Shown piece by piece: positions 17,791 through 26,411 of a stretch of 64,000 bases of DNA. Source of the DNA: Enterovibrio gelatinilyticus (lineage in GTDB: Bacteria; Pseudomonadota; Gammaproteobacteria; Enterobacterales; Vibrionaceae); the NCBI RefSeq assembly GCF_028683095.1, contig NZ_JAJUBC010000013.1:92881-156880 (forward strand). Reading direction: 5' to 3'. The number at the start of each line of letters is the position of its first letter. The first letter of the stretch is position 1. The position numbers were made by a program, and so were the translations under genes. The notes beneath the pieces are model-generated. The model was not told the origin of the DNA. It did not search any database and worked only from the letters and a program-made list of their open reading frames with translations.

Positions 17791-18585
17791 GGTTCTCCCC
17801 CTTTATGGGTATTAACACCTTATGTGTGAAAGGCCTCAGGCCAAGCGTGAGTGCATTGCAAGCAGTCACATTCGGAAGCAACACGGAAGCCGTGTTTATT
17901 GCCTTTTTGGCGCATCAAACCCATTGGAGTAAATCTGGCTAAGGAATCAAACTACACACTACTTTCCACTCGCCTTGAGTTATTATTTTGATTACCCCAT
18001 TGGTTTTATTAAAGTCACAGGTGTTATGTCGTTATAGCTAAAAACGATATACATCGAAAAAGTAACAACAGAGAGTGCCGGAAATCTATTTTGATACAAG
18101 ACCACATTTCTGACTCTCTCAGCGAGATAATCAAGAGCATATAGACGGAGAAAAATTGCCTACAATAATATGCAATAAGATGCAATTATTGCGTTGCGTT
18201 CAATTATGTACCCAGCCTCTTCAATCACACGAATACCCAGAAAGAATCTTTTGCTTTCTCCTGACAATTCTGTTCCGCGAAAGGTATCCAACCCTCGTCA
18301 AGACCAACACCAGAACAGTCAAGCGCAATAGCAGACCACGCCTAGACCTATTCATATCCGCATGATTTCTAACCGCTCATAGTCACTCTAGCAGCACGGA
18401 TTAACGTCGCGTTGCGCAATATTTAGAATTACGTTTAATTCTTATTTTCTAGGCACATTCTTTGATCTTGAATGGCGATCTGCACAGCAAATTCTTTACG
18501 AAGTTTGCAGGAACTCCTCTGTATAATCGCACCATTATCCGTCCTTAATTGGTCGGGATACGCCATTACAAACAACGAGAGCACC
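17791..18585. other. Divergent intergenic region, no gene supported
   Basis: Nearly 800 bases between the PrsR-like regulator and the pentapeptide-repeat gene. Short open frames on the plus strand (around 17715-17942 and 18156-18365) lack ribosome sites and family features. I see no terminator, clear repeat or RNA gene. Confidence 0.45.
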
Positions 18586-19185
18586 ATGAATAAACCGCAA
18601 AGCCACTCTGAGTACTATGATCAGACTTTCGATCGAATTGATTTAACAGGAGAAAACCTCGAATCTATTGAATTCGAAGAGTGTGAATTTCGAGACTGTC
18701 AGTTCTCTGAATCAAAATTTAGACAGTGCAAATTCATCAACTGCACCTTCATTCGATGCAATCTGAGCTTAATGAAAGTCCCCTTTGCCCGCTTTTCAGA
18801 GGTGTCTTTCATTGAGTGTAAGCTCGTAGGCATTGACTGGAGCTTGGCTGATTGGCCGAATTATCGCGCTGATGCCGACATGTCTTTTCGCCAGTGCATC
18901 ATGAACGACAATTCGTTTTTTGGGTTAACCTTGAAAGGACTGATTCTCAAAGAGTGCAAACTTCACGACGCGGATTTTAGAGAAGGTGATTTCAGCGATG
19001 CGTCAATGACCTACTGTGATTTCACTCATAGCGTGTTTATGCGTACCAACTTACAAAACGCAGATTTTACGGAGTCCACCAACCTGTTTCTTAGTGTTCT
19101 TGATAACAATCTCACCGCCGCCAAATTTTCTCGCTATGAAGCGCTTGGCTTGTTAGAAGCGCTGGGTATCGAATTGGTTGACTAA
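18586..19185 (+). CDS. Pentapeptide-repeat protein (Qnr-like)
   Basis: A 199-residue right-handed beta-helix protein made of pentapeptide repeats A(D/N)LXX-type: runs such as FEECEFRDCQF, FRQCKFINCTF, CDFTHSVF and NLQNADF, covering about 25-175. The C-terminus RYEALGLLEALGIELVD resembles the dimerisation end of Qnr proteins (which end similarly in LLMERLGI). Qnr proteins mimic DNA and protect gyrase and topoisomerase IV from quinolones; whether this one does is not shown by sequence. Start ATG 18586 was chosen over a frame 38 codons longer because repeats begin soon after and the extension has no ribosome site. Confidence 0.82.
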   Translation: MNKPQSHSEYYDQTFDRIDLTGENLESIEFEECEFRDCQFSESKFRQCKFINCTFIRCNLSLMKVPFARFSEVSFIECKLVGIDWSLADWPNYRADADMSFRQCIMNDNSFFGLTLKGLILKECKLHDADFREGDFSDASMTYCDFTHSVFMRTNLQNADFTESTNLFLSVLDNNLTAAKFSRYEALGLLEALGIELVD

Positions 19186-19187
19186 AC

Positions 19188-20687
19188 CTACTGGCAAGAA
19201 AAACACTCTGCCAATTTCTTCACGCCTTGGCGGATATCATCCAGCGAACTGTTGCCAAACCCTGCTACCAAGGTTCGCTGCATCCACTCGGGCATGTCAC
19301 TCACTGAGTCGGCATCGCAGTAAAACAGCAATGTGCGGATCGTTACCCCCTTTTCTTCTAACAACGCTTTGGCTTCTAGCGCGGTTAATCCACCTTGCCA
19401 ACGAAATGTAACATGCAACCCCGCCGCTTGGCTGATCACTTCCACTTCGTCGCCAAAATGTTGATGTAAGGCTTCGACAAATACCCGCTGTTTTTCTTGA
19501 TACAAGGTCCGCATTTTTCGGATATGCCGAAGGTAATCCCCTTCCGCGATAAACTCCGCCAAGACTTCTTCAATGTGCATGGCAGTGTCGCCGCCGATAG
19601 CGTCTTTTACGCTCAAGCATTTCTCGACGAGAGACTCTGGCACCACCATGTAGCCGACACGGATCGCAGGCAGCAGTGTTTTACTGAACGTGCCGATATA
19701 AATGACGTTGGCGGCTTCACCTTGAAACTTGGCCGCTAAACCTTGAAGTGAAGGATAGGGACGATTCGCGAATTGGAATTCACTGTCGTAATCATCTTCG
19801 ATGATCCACCTTGCTTGCTCTCCTTGGGTTTTCTGCGTTGCCCACTCAATGCATCGCATCCTGTCATTGGTGTTTAAACTTGTTCCCATGGGGTATTGAT
19901 TACTTGGCGTCAGGTACACCGCCTTGCCATCAAACTTATCGAGCAATGAAATATCTGCCCCTGTTATCGCATCAACAGGCATGTAGGACACATCAATGTT
20001 GCTGCGATCAAGCACCTTGCGCATTTGCGCGTAACCGGGGTTTTCCATCATCACCTTCTCACCCGCATCAAGAATGGCGTTAATGGCGATATACAACGCC
20101 TGTTGCGCACCCACGGTAATGATGATGCGCTGCGGCGACGCATCCACTGAGCGGCTAAATGACAGGTAGTCACTCAGTGCTTGGCGAAGCGCAAGATTGC
20201 CCTGAATGTCATTCTGCCCACCAAGGTGCGCGCGTTGAAAATGACATTGCAGCGATCTTGCCCACTTCTTGTAGGGAAATTGCGCAAGATCGGGCACTCC
20301 GGGCGCGAAAGGTCGGTTTCTAACATGCGCATCAAAAGGCGGTCGCTTTTCTTCCCTATCAGCAACAACGCATTTAGTTTCCGGTGAGCGCTGGCGCTCG
20401 CTGTTGATATTTGTATGCAAATACTGATCAGGCATTGCCCATTGAATGAAATACCCTGCGCCACGTCGGCTCTCAATGTAGCCTTCCGCTTTCAATTGCT
20501 CATACACGGCAGTCACCGTGTTTCGGCTCACGCGCAGTTCTTCCGCCAACAAGCGCGTCGCAGGTAAACGTCCGTTCGTCGGCCACAGGCCATTCAAAAT
20601 CTTGTCTTGAACCGCAAGGTACAAGGCACTTTGCTTGGACGTATTGCTCGCATCTAAGCGTAAATCACCGATATCAATGGGTTGCAT
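19188..20687 (-). CDS. MocR/PdxR-type PLP-dependent transcriptional regulator
   Basis: A 499-residue fusion of a GntR winged helix (about 12-80: GRLPATRLLAEELRVSRNTV) with a class I aminotransferase-like domain (about 125-495). The PLP lysine is in IYIGTFSKTLLPAIRVGYM; IIEDDYDSEF is the usual preceding motif. MocR proteins sense PLP or an amino-acid adduct and control adjacent genes. The start at ATG 20687 has GAGGTGAG immediately upstream. It is divergent from the flavoprotein gene at 20815, with direct and inverted repeats between them (see operator). It also ends 2 bases after the convergent pentapeptide gene stop, so the 3' ends abut. Confidence 0.92.
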   Translation of the reverse strand: MQPIDIGDLRLDASNTSKQSALYLAVQDKILNGLWPTNGRLPATRLLAEELRVSRNTVTAVYEQLKAEGYIESRRGAGYFIQWAMPDQYLHTNINSERQRSPETKCVVADREEKRPPFDAHVRNRPFAPGVPDLAQFPYKKWARSLQCHFQRAHLGGQNDIQGNLALRQALSDYLSFSRSVDASPQRIIITVGAQQALYIAINAILDAGEKVMMENPGYAQMRKVLDRSNIDVSYMPVDAITGADISLLDKFDGKAVYLTPSNQYPMGTSLNTNDRMRCIEWATQKTQGEQARWIIEDDYDSEFQFANRPYPSLQGLAAKFQGEAANVIYIGTFSKTLLPAIRVGYMVVPESLVEKCLSVKDAIGGDTAMHIEEVLAEFIAEGDYLRHIRKMRTLYQEKQRVFVEALHQHFGDEVEVISQAAGLHVTFRWQGGLTALEAKALLEEKGVTIRTLLFYCDADSVSDMPEWMQRTLVAGFGNSSLDDIRQGVKKLAECFSCQ

Positions 20688-20701
20688 CTCACCTCGCCTC
20701 A

Positions 20702-20751
20702 AATTGGATCTATTGAGTTATTCAAACTGGCTCTATTTAAGGTGCCAGTTT
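20702..20751. promoter_or_regulatory. Putative MocR operator
   Basis: Two direct repeats, AATTGGATCTATT (20702-20714) and AACTGGCTCTATT (20725-20737), 23 bases apart and identical at 11 of 13 positions. The second is part of a perfect 8-base inverted repeat AAACTGGC (20724-20731) / GCCAGTTT (20744-20751). Combined direct and inverted half-sites are typical of MocR regulators such as GabR and PdxR, and the element sits in the divergent promoter. Confidence 0.75.
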
Positions 20752-20814
20752 ATCCGTAAATTGCAAGTCAACGGACAAACAAACGCAAAACAGCGCCAAA
20801 AGAAGGGAAAGGTT

Positions 20815-21474
20815 ATGACAGTAGGAACAACAGAAAGAACACGCGTAAGAAAAGGCGCTCACAAAGCCGTGAAAGACCAAGAGGCGCTTTACAGCATCAT
20901 TGACGAATCCAAACTCGCGCACGTCGCGTTCAATGACAAACGCGGCCCTACTGTCATCCCTATGCTTGCATGGCGTATCGGCAACAACATCTATATTCAT
21001 GGCGCGAAAAACAGCCAAATGCTGAAGCACCTTAAAAATGGTGAGCCATGCAGCATGACGTTCTCAATTTTGGATGCATGGGTATTGGCACGTTCTGCCT
21101 TTCATCACAGTGCGCATTATCGCTGCGCCATGGCTTTTGGCCGCTTTTCTGTGGTGGATGACAACGGCGAAAAATCCATCGCACTGGATGCGTTTCTTGA
21201 GCAAATCGCCCCAGGGCGAAGCAAAGAAGCGCGCCCCGGCAACGAGAAAGAACTCACCGCCACAGAAATGCTGGTGATGCCGCTGGATGAAACCTCGGTA
21301 AAAATTGGACGTCATGGCGTAAACGATGATCTGGCAGACATGGACATTGATGTGTGGGCAGGTATTTTGCCATTTCGCACTGTTGTCGGGCCGTTGGAAC
21401 CAACGTCTGACAACAAAATTACCGACGTACCAGACTACTCAAGTGCGTACAAAGACCGTTGGCATGACGAGTAA
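20815..21474 (+). CDS. Pyridoxamine 5'-phosphate oxidase-family flavoprotein
   Basis: A 219-residue split-barrel FMN-binding protein. The opening (KGAHKAVKDQEALYSIIDES) and the ILDAWVLARSAFHHSAHYRCAM region (about 84-105) match the pyridoxamine-oxidase-family proteins (NimA-like/DUF-type) that often sit beside MocR regulators. By family it binds FMN or heme/F420-type cofactors and may handle B6 vitamers, nitro compounds or other small molecules; it is not the canonical PdxH. ATG 20815 follows AGAAGGGAAAGG. Probably controlled by the divergent MocR regulator through the intervening operator. Confidence 0.85.
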   Translation: MTVGTTERTRVRKGAHKAVKDQEALYSIIDESKLAHVAFNDKRGPTVIPMLAWRIGNNIYIHGAKNSQMLKHLKNGEPCSMTFSILDAWVLARSAFHHSAHYRCAMAFGRFSVVDDNGEKSIALDAFLEQIAPGRSKEARPGNEKELTATEMLVMPLDETSVKIGRHGVNDDLADMDIDVWAGILPFRTVVGPLEPTSDNKITDVPDYSSAYKDRWHDE

Positions 21475-21580
21475 CCATACGATTATTGAATGATTATGCA
21501 CTCCTCAAGTATGTCGAAGCGCTTGGGGATTGCTCATCTCCCTGATATATTGAATTTTCGTCTATCAGGAGAGGACAAGG

Positions 21581-22471
21581 ATGAGCACATTCAATCGGGT
21601 AGCCATTGTCGGCGGTACCCACGGCAACGAATTCAGCGGTATTTATCTTCTTAAAAAGTGGCAGGCTTCCCCTGCGCTTATTCGCCGCGCCAGCTTTGAA
21701 ACGGAAACACTCTTTGCTAACCCTAATGGCTTTCGCGATAACAAACGTTATCTTGATTGCGATCTCAACCGACAGTTCCTTCCTGCCGATCTCGCGAACA
21801 TGGCATTAAGCAATTACGAGCAAAGCCGTGCCAAAGTGATCAACGCTCAGCTTGGCCCAAAAGGCAATGCCCGTACTGATTTGGTTATCGACCTGCACAA
21901 CACCACCAGCAACATGGGCCCGACCATCATTTTGCTGAAAGCAGATGCGTTTAACACCCAGCTAGCCGCGTATGTGTCTGCCCGTATGGCCAACGCCGTG
22001 ATTCTGTTTGAAGACCATTGTTCGGTCGAAGAGCATTACTTCCTCTGCTCAATCGCAGACCAAGGCATCATCGTAGAAATCGGCCCGCAATCTCAATCTG
22101 TGGTTCGACAAGATGTGCTGGATTGGATGGACGAAATGACCGCCCACATTCTGGATTTTGTCGAGTTGTTCAACAAGAACGAAGTGCCTGAACTGCCAGC
22201 CACCGTTTCTGCCTACCGCTACGAAGAGACGCTCAAATTACCTGAAAGTGAAGAGGGTGAACGCCTTGGTATGGTACATAAGAATGTACAAGATGCTGAC
22301 TTCACCGTACTGCGTAACGGCGACCCTATCTTCACCCTGTTTGACGGCACCGAAGTTTGCTGGGAAGGCGATTACGATGCTTACCCGCATTTCATTAATG
22401 AAGCCGCGTATTACGACAACAACCTTGCTATGTCGCTCGGTAAGAAAGTCGAGATTGATGTGATTCGTTAA
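21581..22471 (+). CDS. Aspartoacylase (AspA/AstE superfamily zinc amidohydrolase)
   Basis: A 296-residue M14-like zinc hydrolase. The zinc motif GGTHGNEFSG (His14, Glu17) and the second His in VIDLHNTTSNMG (about 106) are present, as are NPNGF and RYLDCDLNRQF, which are diagnostic of aspartoacylases. It cleaves N-acetyl-L-aspartate (or a related N-acyl amino acid) to acetate and aspartate. Ribosome site GGAGAGGACAAGG precedes ATG 21581. It is separated from the flavoprotein gene by about 105 bases and ends with a strong terminator, so it is probably a single gene. Confidence 0.93.
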   Translation: MSTFNRVAIVGGTHGNEFSGIYLLKKWQASPALIRRASFETETLFANPNGFRDNKRYLDCDLNRQFLPADLANMALSNYEQSRAKVINAQLGPKGNARTDLVIDLHNTTSNMGPTIILLKADAFNTQLAAYVSARMANAVILFEDHCSVEEHYFLCSIADQGIIVEIGPQSQSVVRQDVLDWMDEMTAHILDFVELFNKNEVPELPATVSAYRYEETLKLPESEEGERLGMVHKNVQDADFTVLRNGDPIFTLFDGTEVCWEGDYDAYPHFINEAAYYDNNLAMSLGKKVEIDVIR

Positions 22472-22497
22472 TTATTTACGGATTCGAATTAGATAAG

Positions 22498-22523
22498 AAA
22501 GCGCCGTTCACACGGCGCTTTTA
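22498..22523. terminator. Rho-independent terminator
   Basis: AGCGCCG (22500-22506) pairs with CGGCGCT (22513-22519), followed by TTTT. It lies between the convergent aspartoacylase and gamma-carbonic-anhydrase-like genes. Confidence 0.85.
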
Positions 22524-22533
22524 TGTTGTCACT

Positions 22534-23058
22534 TTACTGTTGAATTTTAAGCCCTTCCCGAAAACGAATACCATTTTCCACATAGTGTTTTGCAGACTCG
22601 TATAAGCCCTCTTTCTCTGCGTCTGAAAGCTGTCGTTTCACTTTTCCTGGAGAGCCAATCACGAGTGAACCGTCGGGAACATTCATTCCCTCAGGTATCA
22701 GCGCGTTCGCGCCAATTAAACAATTCCGACCGATTGATGCACCATTTAAGACAACGGTATTAATACCAATGAGACTGCCATCACCGATGGTACAACCATG
22801 AATCACGGCTTTATGGCCTATAGTCACGTTGCAACCAATGTGGAGCGGATAGCCGGGATCGGCGTGTAAAACGGCACCATCTTGGACATTGGTTCTCATG
22901 CCAACCACAACTGGGCTAGTGTCTGCTCGTACAACAGCATGGAACCATACACTGACAGACTCGCCTAAAGTGACGGAGCCAATCACATCTGCGCTTTCTG
23001 CAATAAAACAGTTTTCTGGATCATAGTGAACTTGGGCTTCATCCAGCTGATATATCAT
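22534..23058 (-). CDS. Gamma-carbonic anhydrase/PaaY-family hexapeptide protein
   Basis: A 174-residue left-handed beta-helix protein of the YrdA/CaiE/PaaY group, built from hexapeptide repeats (IGHKAVIHGCTIGDGSLIG, VVLNGASIGRNCLIGANA). The metal-site histidines typical of gamma-carbonic anhydrases are visible (VLHADP; IGHKAVIHG). Members hydrate CO2 or, like PaaY, hydrolyse CoA thioesters. Here it follows BKACE in the same direction after 83 bases, under the LacI-type operator upstream, so a CoA-ester housekeeping role in the pathway is a reasonable inference; a plain gamma-carbonic anhydrase is the alternative. Confidence 0.87.
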   Translation of the reverse strand: MIYQLDEAQVHYDPENCFIAESADVIGSVTLGESVSVWFHAVVRADTSPVVVGMRTNVQDGAVLHADPGYPLHIGCNVTIGHKAVIHGCTIGDGSLIGINTVVLNGASIGRNCLIGANALIPEGMNVPDGSLVIGSPGKVKRQLSDAEKEGLYESAKHYVENGIRFREGLKIQQ

Positions 23059-23141
23059 GATTATGTTCCTTTCATTTCAGATTACGCGTCATGTGCTTGG
23101 ATCCGGTGTATTTTGCGTCTAAAAGCATGCTTATCGCTGAA

Positions 23142-24074
23142 CTAGAACGCGACGTTATTCGCCCCTTTCAGCGCCAACATCTTTCTTGCTTCTTCTGGCG
23201 TCGCGATGTCGAGCGAAAGCCCGCTAAGCACTTGCCGAATCATCGATACCTGAGTGGCATTTGACTCGGCCATACGACCGGGGCCAGCCCAAAGAGAATC
23301 CTCTAGTCCTACCCTCACATTAGCCCCCATGGATGCACCCATAGTGGCGAGCGAGATCTGACTACGCCCCGCACCCAGAATTGACCAATGATATTCATCA
23401 CCAAACAACCGATCAGCGGTCCTTTTCATGTGCATCAGATCTTCCGGATGTCCGCCAATCCCGCCTAACAGCCCAAAGACTGTCTGAACAAAGAAAGGGG
23501 GTTTTACGAGTCCACGGTCGACAAAGTGCGCCAAGTTATAGAGGTGAGAAGTGTCATAACATTCAAATTCGAACCTTGTGCCATTATTGCCGCAAGTTTC
23601 CAATATGTACTCAATGTCGGAAAAGGTGTTTTTAAACACCAAGTCACGGCTGTTCTCTAGGTGTGCTTTCTCCCACTCATGATTGAAATCTTTAAACCGC
23701 TTCAACATCGGGTACAAACCAAAATTCATTGATCCCATGTTTAGCGAAGCCAATTCAGGCTGAAATTTCAGTGCGGGTTGTAATCGCTCCTGAACCGTCA
23801 TGTGGGGGCTGCCGCCCGTTGTAATGTTAATGACCGCGTTGGTACTTTCTTTGATGTGTGGTAGAAACTTTTCAAACTCTGCGGGTTCTTGAGTCGGTCG
23901 CCCATCAATGGGGTCTCTGGCATGCAGGTGAAGCACTGCCGCACCCGCTTCCGCTGCTTCAATGGCAGATTTCGCAATGTCCTCTGCCGTCACGGGTAAA
24001 TGAGGTGACATAGAGGGCGTATGAATTGCACCTGTCACCGCACAAGTGATGATTACTTTGTTCGATTTAGCCAT
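23142..24074 (-). CDS. Beta-keto acid cleavage enzyme (BKACE, DUF849)
   Basis: A 310-residue TIM-barrel enzyme of the BKACE family. It condenses a beta-keto acid with acetyl-CoA and releases acetoacetate plus the CoA ester of the rest of the molecule. The N-terminal ITCAVTGAIHTP with the zinc motif HLHARDP (about 47-53) and the GSMNFGLYPM and GLEDSLW motifs are family hallmarks. The substrate differs widely in the family (3-keto-5-aminohexanoate, dehydrocarnitine, others) and cannot be read here. ATG 24074 gives the family start (KVIITCAVTG); a longer frame begins at 24107. It lies 36 bases after the SDR stop, in one operon, and next to ato-type genes that can use acetoacetate. Confidence 0.93.
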   Translation of the reverse strand: MAKSNKVIITCAVTGAIHTPSMSPHLPVTAEDIAKSAIEAAEAGAAVLHLHARDPIDGRPTQEPAEFEKFLPHIKESTNAVINITTGGSPHMTVQERLQPALKFQPELASLNMGSMNFGLYPMLKRFKDFNHEWEKAHLENSRDLVFKNTFSDIEYILETCGNNGTRFEFECYDTSHLYNLAHFVDRGLVKPPFFVQTVFGLLGGIGGHPEDLMHMKRTADRLFGDEYHWSILGAGRSQISLATMGASMGANVRVGLEDSLWAGPGRMAESNATQVSMIRQVLSGLSLDIATPEEARKMLALKGANNVAF

Positions 24075-24110
24075 ATTATTTCTCACTAGGTTGGGAACAC
24101 GATTCACGCG

Positions 24111-24899
24111 CTACAGCGATTCAACATTTCCACACACGCTGATAGATTGTCCAGATATGTTGCCCCCAGCAGGCATACACAGAAACAGCGCCATGTCAGC
24201 GATGTCCTCTGCTGACACCATTCGCCTTAGTGAAATTTGATCTAAGCTCTGCTGCCTAGTTTCTTCATAACTCGTTCCAGTAAGCTCAGCACGGGCGCGA
24301 ATCACTCCCTCGATACGTGGACCTTCGACGATGCCAGGCAAGATACTGTTTACCCGAATGCCATCAGGCCCCAACTCTTTGGCTAAACTCGCGGTCAGCC
24401 CAACTATTCCCCATTTCGCAGCGGCGTAGGGAGTGCGGTTGGCAAAGCCAAAACGGCCGGCTTGAGACGAGATATTAATGATCACACCATCACCTTGTTG
24501 TTTAAGGATTGGTGCCGCTAACCGTGTACAGAGGTACTGACTGTTTAAGTTGATGTTGATCGTCTGATTCCACTGTTCTTCATCAATGTCTTCTATTGCC
24601 GCTGTTGGCCCTGCGATACCGGCGTTATTGATCAGCACATCAAGACCACCAAGATGGTGGATAGCGTCATTAAATAGCTGTTTAATTTGAGATGAGTCAC
24701 TGACATCACAACGCGTCACCCCAAATTCTGGGCGCTCTTTCTGAACACGCACAAGCGCTTCTTCAGAAATGTCACAGACATGCACCTTGGCACCACTGTC
24801 AGAAAAACGTTCCGCCATGGCTCTTCCAATGCCAGAGGCACCAGCCGTGATCAAAACCCTTAGCCCCGGTTTTAACGTAAACCGCTCCTGAACTTTCAT
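24111..24899 (-). CDS. Short-chain dehydrogenase/reductase
   Basis: A 262-residue classical SDR. The cofactor motif TAGASGIGRAMAERF (about 18-32) has the TGxxxGxG pattern with Asp38 (HVCDIS), suggesting NAD(H) preference; NNAG (about 90), Ser in NISSQAG (about 144) and YAAAKWG (about 157-163) complete the active site. It interconverts an alcohol and a ketone; the substrate is likely a sugar acid or related hydroxy acid by context. It is the first gene of the operon SDR-BKACE-gamma-CA; an operator copy lies about 70 bases upstream. ATG 24899 is preceded by AAGGAGTAAATC. Confidence 0.93.
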   Translation of the reverse strand: MKVQERFTLKPGLRVLITAGASGIGRAMAERFSDSGAKVHVCDISEEALVRVQKERPEFGVTRCDVSDSSQIKQLFNDAIHHLGGLDVLINNAGIAGPTAAIEDIDEEQWNQTININLNSQYLCTRLAAPILKQQGDGVIINISSQAGRFGFANRTPYAAAKWGIVGLTASLAKELGPDGIRVNSILPGIVEGPRIEGVIRARAELTGTSYEETRQQSLDQISLRRMVSAEDIADMALFLCMPAGGNISGQSISVCGNVESL

Positions 24900-24967
24900 G
24901 ATTTACTCCTTGTGTGGCGTCACTGTTTTTCATGACAATCACGCCGGTTTAATCGCTTTCACGAAAA

Positions 24968-24981
24968 GGTAATCGTTTACC
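24968..24981. promoter_or_regulatory. LacI-type operator 1 (SDR-BKACE operon)
   Basis: GGTAATCGTTTACC, near-palindromic with CG at the centre as in LacI-family sites. The identical 14-mer occurs at 26351-26364 and a one-base-longer variant at 26132-26146. It lies between the lacI terminator and the SDR gene. Confidence 0.85.
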
Positions 24982-24990
24982 CTATTCGTT

Positions 24991-25024
24991 TAAAAAAAAC
25001 GGCGCAGAATGACGCCGAATTTTT
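24991..25024 (-). terminator. Terminator of the lacI-family gene
   Basis: On the minus strand CGGCG and CGCCG (25013-25017 and 25000-25004) form a stem followed by eight T (complement of the A-run 24992-24999). Confidence 0.8.
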
Positions 25025-25033
25025 CTTTTGGTA

Positions 25034-26053
25034 TTAAACCGAAGTTCTTTGTGTAACAGAAAATGGCAAAATCGTTTCCATTTCCTGTGAGCCTGATTCA
25101 TTACCCCAAGTGCGTTCGAACGCACTCACGACTGCAGCACCAAAACTGTCATAGGGTGCATGAATGGTACTCAACCAAGGCGCTAACCATTGATTAAGGG
25201 GATTGTCATCAAATCCGAATAGCGCGATATCTTTAGGTATCTGTAGGCCCAGATCTTGGCAGCGTCGATAAGTCCCGTAGGCAATCGGATCGTTTCCGCA
25301 AAATATTGCTCTTGGAAAAGACTTGTCTGAGCCTGTCAGCAAAGATGAAGCGGCAGAGTAACCTGATTCAATGGTGAGCTTCGCTTCGCGTACCCATTCT
25401 GGTCGTATTTGAATCCCTTCTTGCGATAGCCTATCAACGTAGCCTTGATAGCGATCCTGCTGCGCTGGCGAGTGCAATGGTCCATGAATCGCGGCACATT
25501 CAGTGTACCCTTGATTGATAAACTGCTCGGCGACACAGGCTCCAGCCGCATAGTTGTCTATTCCTACAAAGGGAGCCATCAAACCTTTCGGCGCTTTACG
25601 GTTAATAAAGACAACAGGAAATCCGCTGTTTACCATTTTTTCAAGTTCAGGACTGGGCACAGCCCCGAGTAAGGCCACCCCACTGACCAATAGCGAGCGC
25701 ATCTCTGTTAAATAGAGATCTTGTGTGTCTGCGTCTTCATCTGAGTTACACAGAATCATCGAGTAACCTTTTTGGCGAAGTGCTGACTCGACGGATGTAG
25801 CTACCGCAGCGTAAAACGCATTATTCGCGTCTGGTATCACCATCGCGATTAAATGGGACTTGTTGCGGCGCAGTGCTCTACCTACGCCAGAAGGCTGGTA
25901 ATTCAGTTCTGCAATCGCAGCTTTTACTTTACGCACAGTGTCGGGCGAGGCTTTTTTCGCCACGCCATTAATTATCCTCGACACGGTGGCAACAGACACA
26001 CCGGCAAGGTTTGCAACATCTGTGATTTTCGCTTTTTTGGCCTTGTCTGCCAC
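25034..26053 (-). CDS. LacI family transcriptional regulator
   Basis: A 339-residue repressor with LacI HTH (about 9-30: TDVANLAGVSVATVSRIING), hinge, and periplasmic-binding-protein-like effector domain (about 65-335; AMVIPDANNAFYAAVATSVE, FGFDDNPLNQWLAPWLST). It should bind a sugar or sugar-acid derivative and release DNA. It starts at GTG 26053 with AGGAAA upstream. It lies between the two operons it probably controls, and a matching operator variant about 80 bases upstream suggests autoregulation. The three shared operators make it the local regulator of the TRAP and SDR-BKACE operons. Confidence 0.93.
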   Translation of the reverse strand: MADKAKKAKITDVANLAGVSVATVSRIINGVAKKASPDTVRKVKAAIAELNYQPSGVGRALRRNKSHLIAMVIPDANNAFYAAVATSVESALRQKGYSMILCNSDEDADTQDLYLTEMRSLLVSGVALLGAVPSPELEKMVNSGFPVVFINRKAPKGLMAPFVGIDNYAAGACVAEQFINQGYTECAAIHGPLHSPAQQDRYQGYVDRLSQEGIQIRPEWVREAKLTIESGYSAASSLLTGSDKSFPRAIFCGNDPIAYGTYRRCQDLGLQIPKDIALFGFDDNPLNQWLAPWLSTIHAPYDSFGAAVVSAFERTWGNESGSQEMETILPFSVTQRTSV

Positions 26054-26131
26054 TCTATTTTCCTATCTCTAATTGTGCCGATTATCCACTCACATCTACC
26101 AGTATTGTGAAAGTCAGGTGAACACATGAAG

Positions 26132-26146
26132 GGTAATCGATTTACC
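26132..26146. promoter_or_regulatory. LacI-type operator 2 (lacI promoter)
   Basis: GGTAATCGATTTACC, a variant with one extra base relative to the two identical 14-mers. It lies about 80 bases upstream of lacI, in position for autoregulation; the altered spacing may weaken binding. Confidence 0.7.
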
Positions 26147-26350
26147 TAAAATAGTGGCTATGACGTACATCTTTGTCAAGCAACATAACATACATTCAGC
26201 ACCTGAATGTCGCAATTCAATTCTTTTAAATAAAATATATTTGTTAAATAACAATTATTTAAGTTAATAAAATTACAGAATGGCTGACGTTGTCTCAGCA
26301 CAACTACAATTGCAATGTTGACAAATTGTTAATCAATCAGCAGACTTTTA

Positions 26351-26364
26351 GGTAATCGTTTACC
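26351..26364. promoter_or_regulatory. LacI-type operator 3 (TRAP operon)
   Basis: GGTAATCGTTTACC, identical to operator 1, 48 bases before the DctP start; it would overlap the promoter or early transcript and repress the TRAP operon. Confidence 0.85.
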
Positions 26365-26411
26365 CTGTTTTTATTTCCATAATGTAACGCTAAAACGTTT
26401 GGAGAAAACGC

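Larger units (their letters stand above)
26054..26411. other. Divergent promoter region between lacI and the TRAP operon
   Basis: AT-rich, about 360 bases without a gene. It contains two operator copies, one near each end, so each divergent promoter has its own site. No other feature was found. Confidence 0.6.

Noticed and set aside
17715..18365. Short plus-strand open frames between the PrsR-like regulator and the pentapeptide gene
   Set aside because: Partly antisense to the regulator and without ribosome sites or conserved features.
18451..18475. Sigma-54-like promoter near the pentapeptide gene
   Set aside because: AGGCAC has the right look at -24 but the -12 element lacks the conserved GC.
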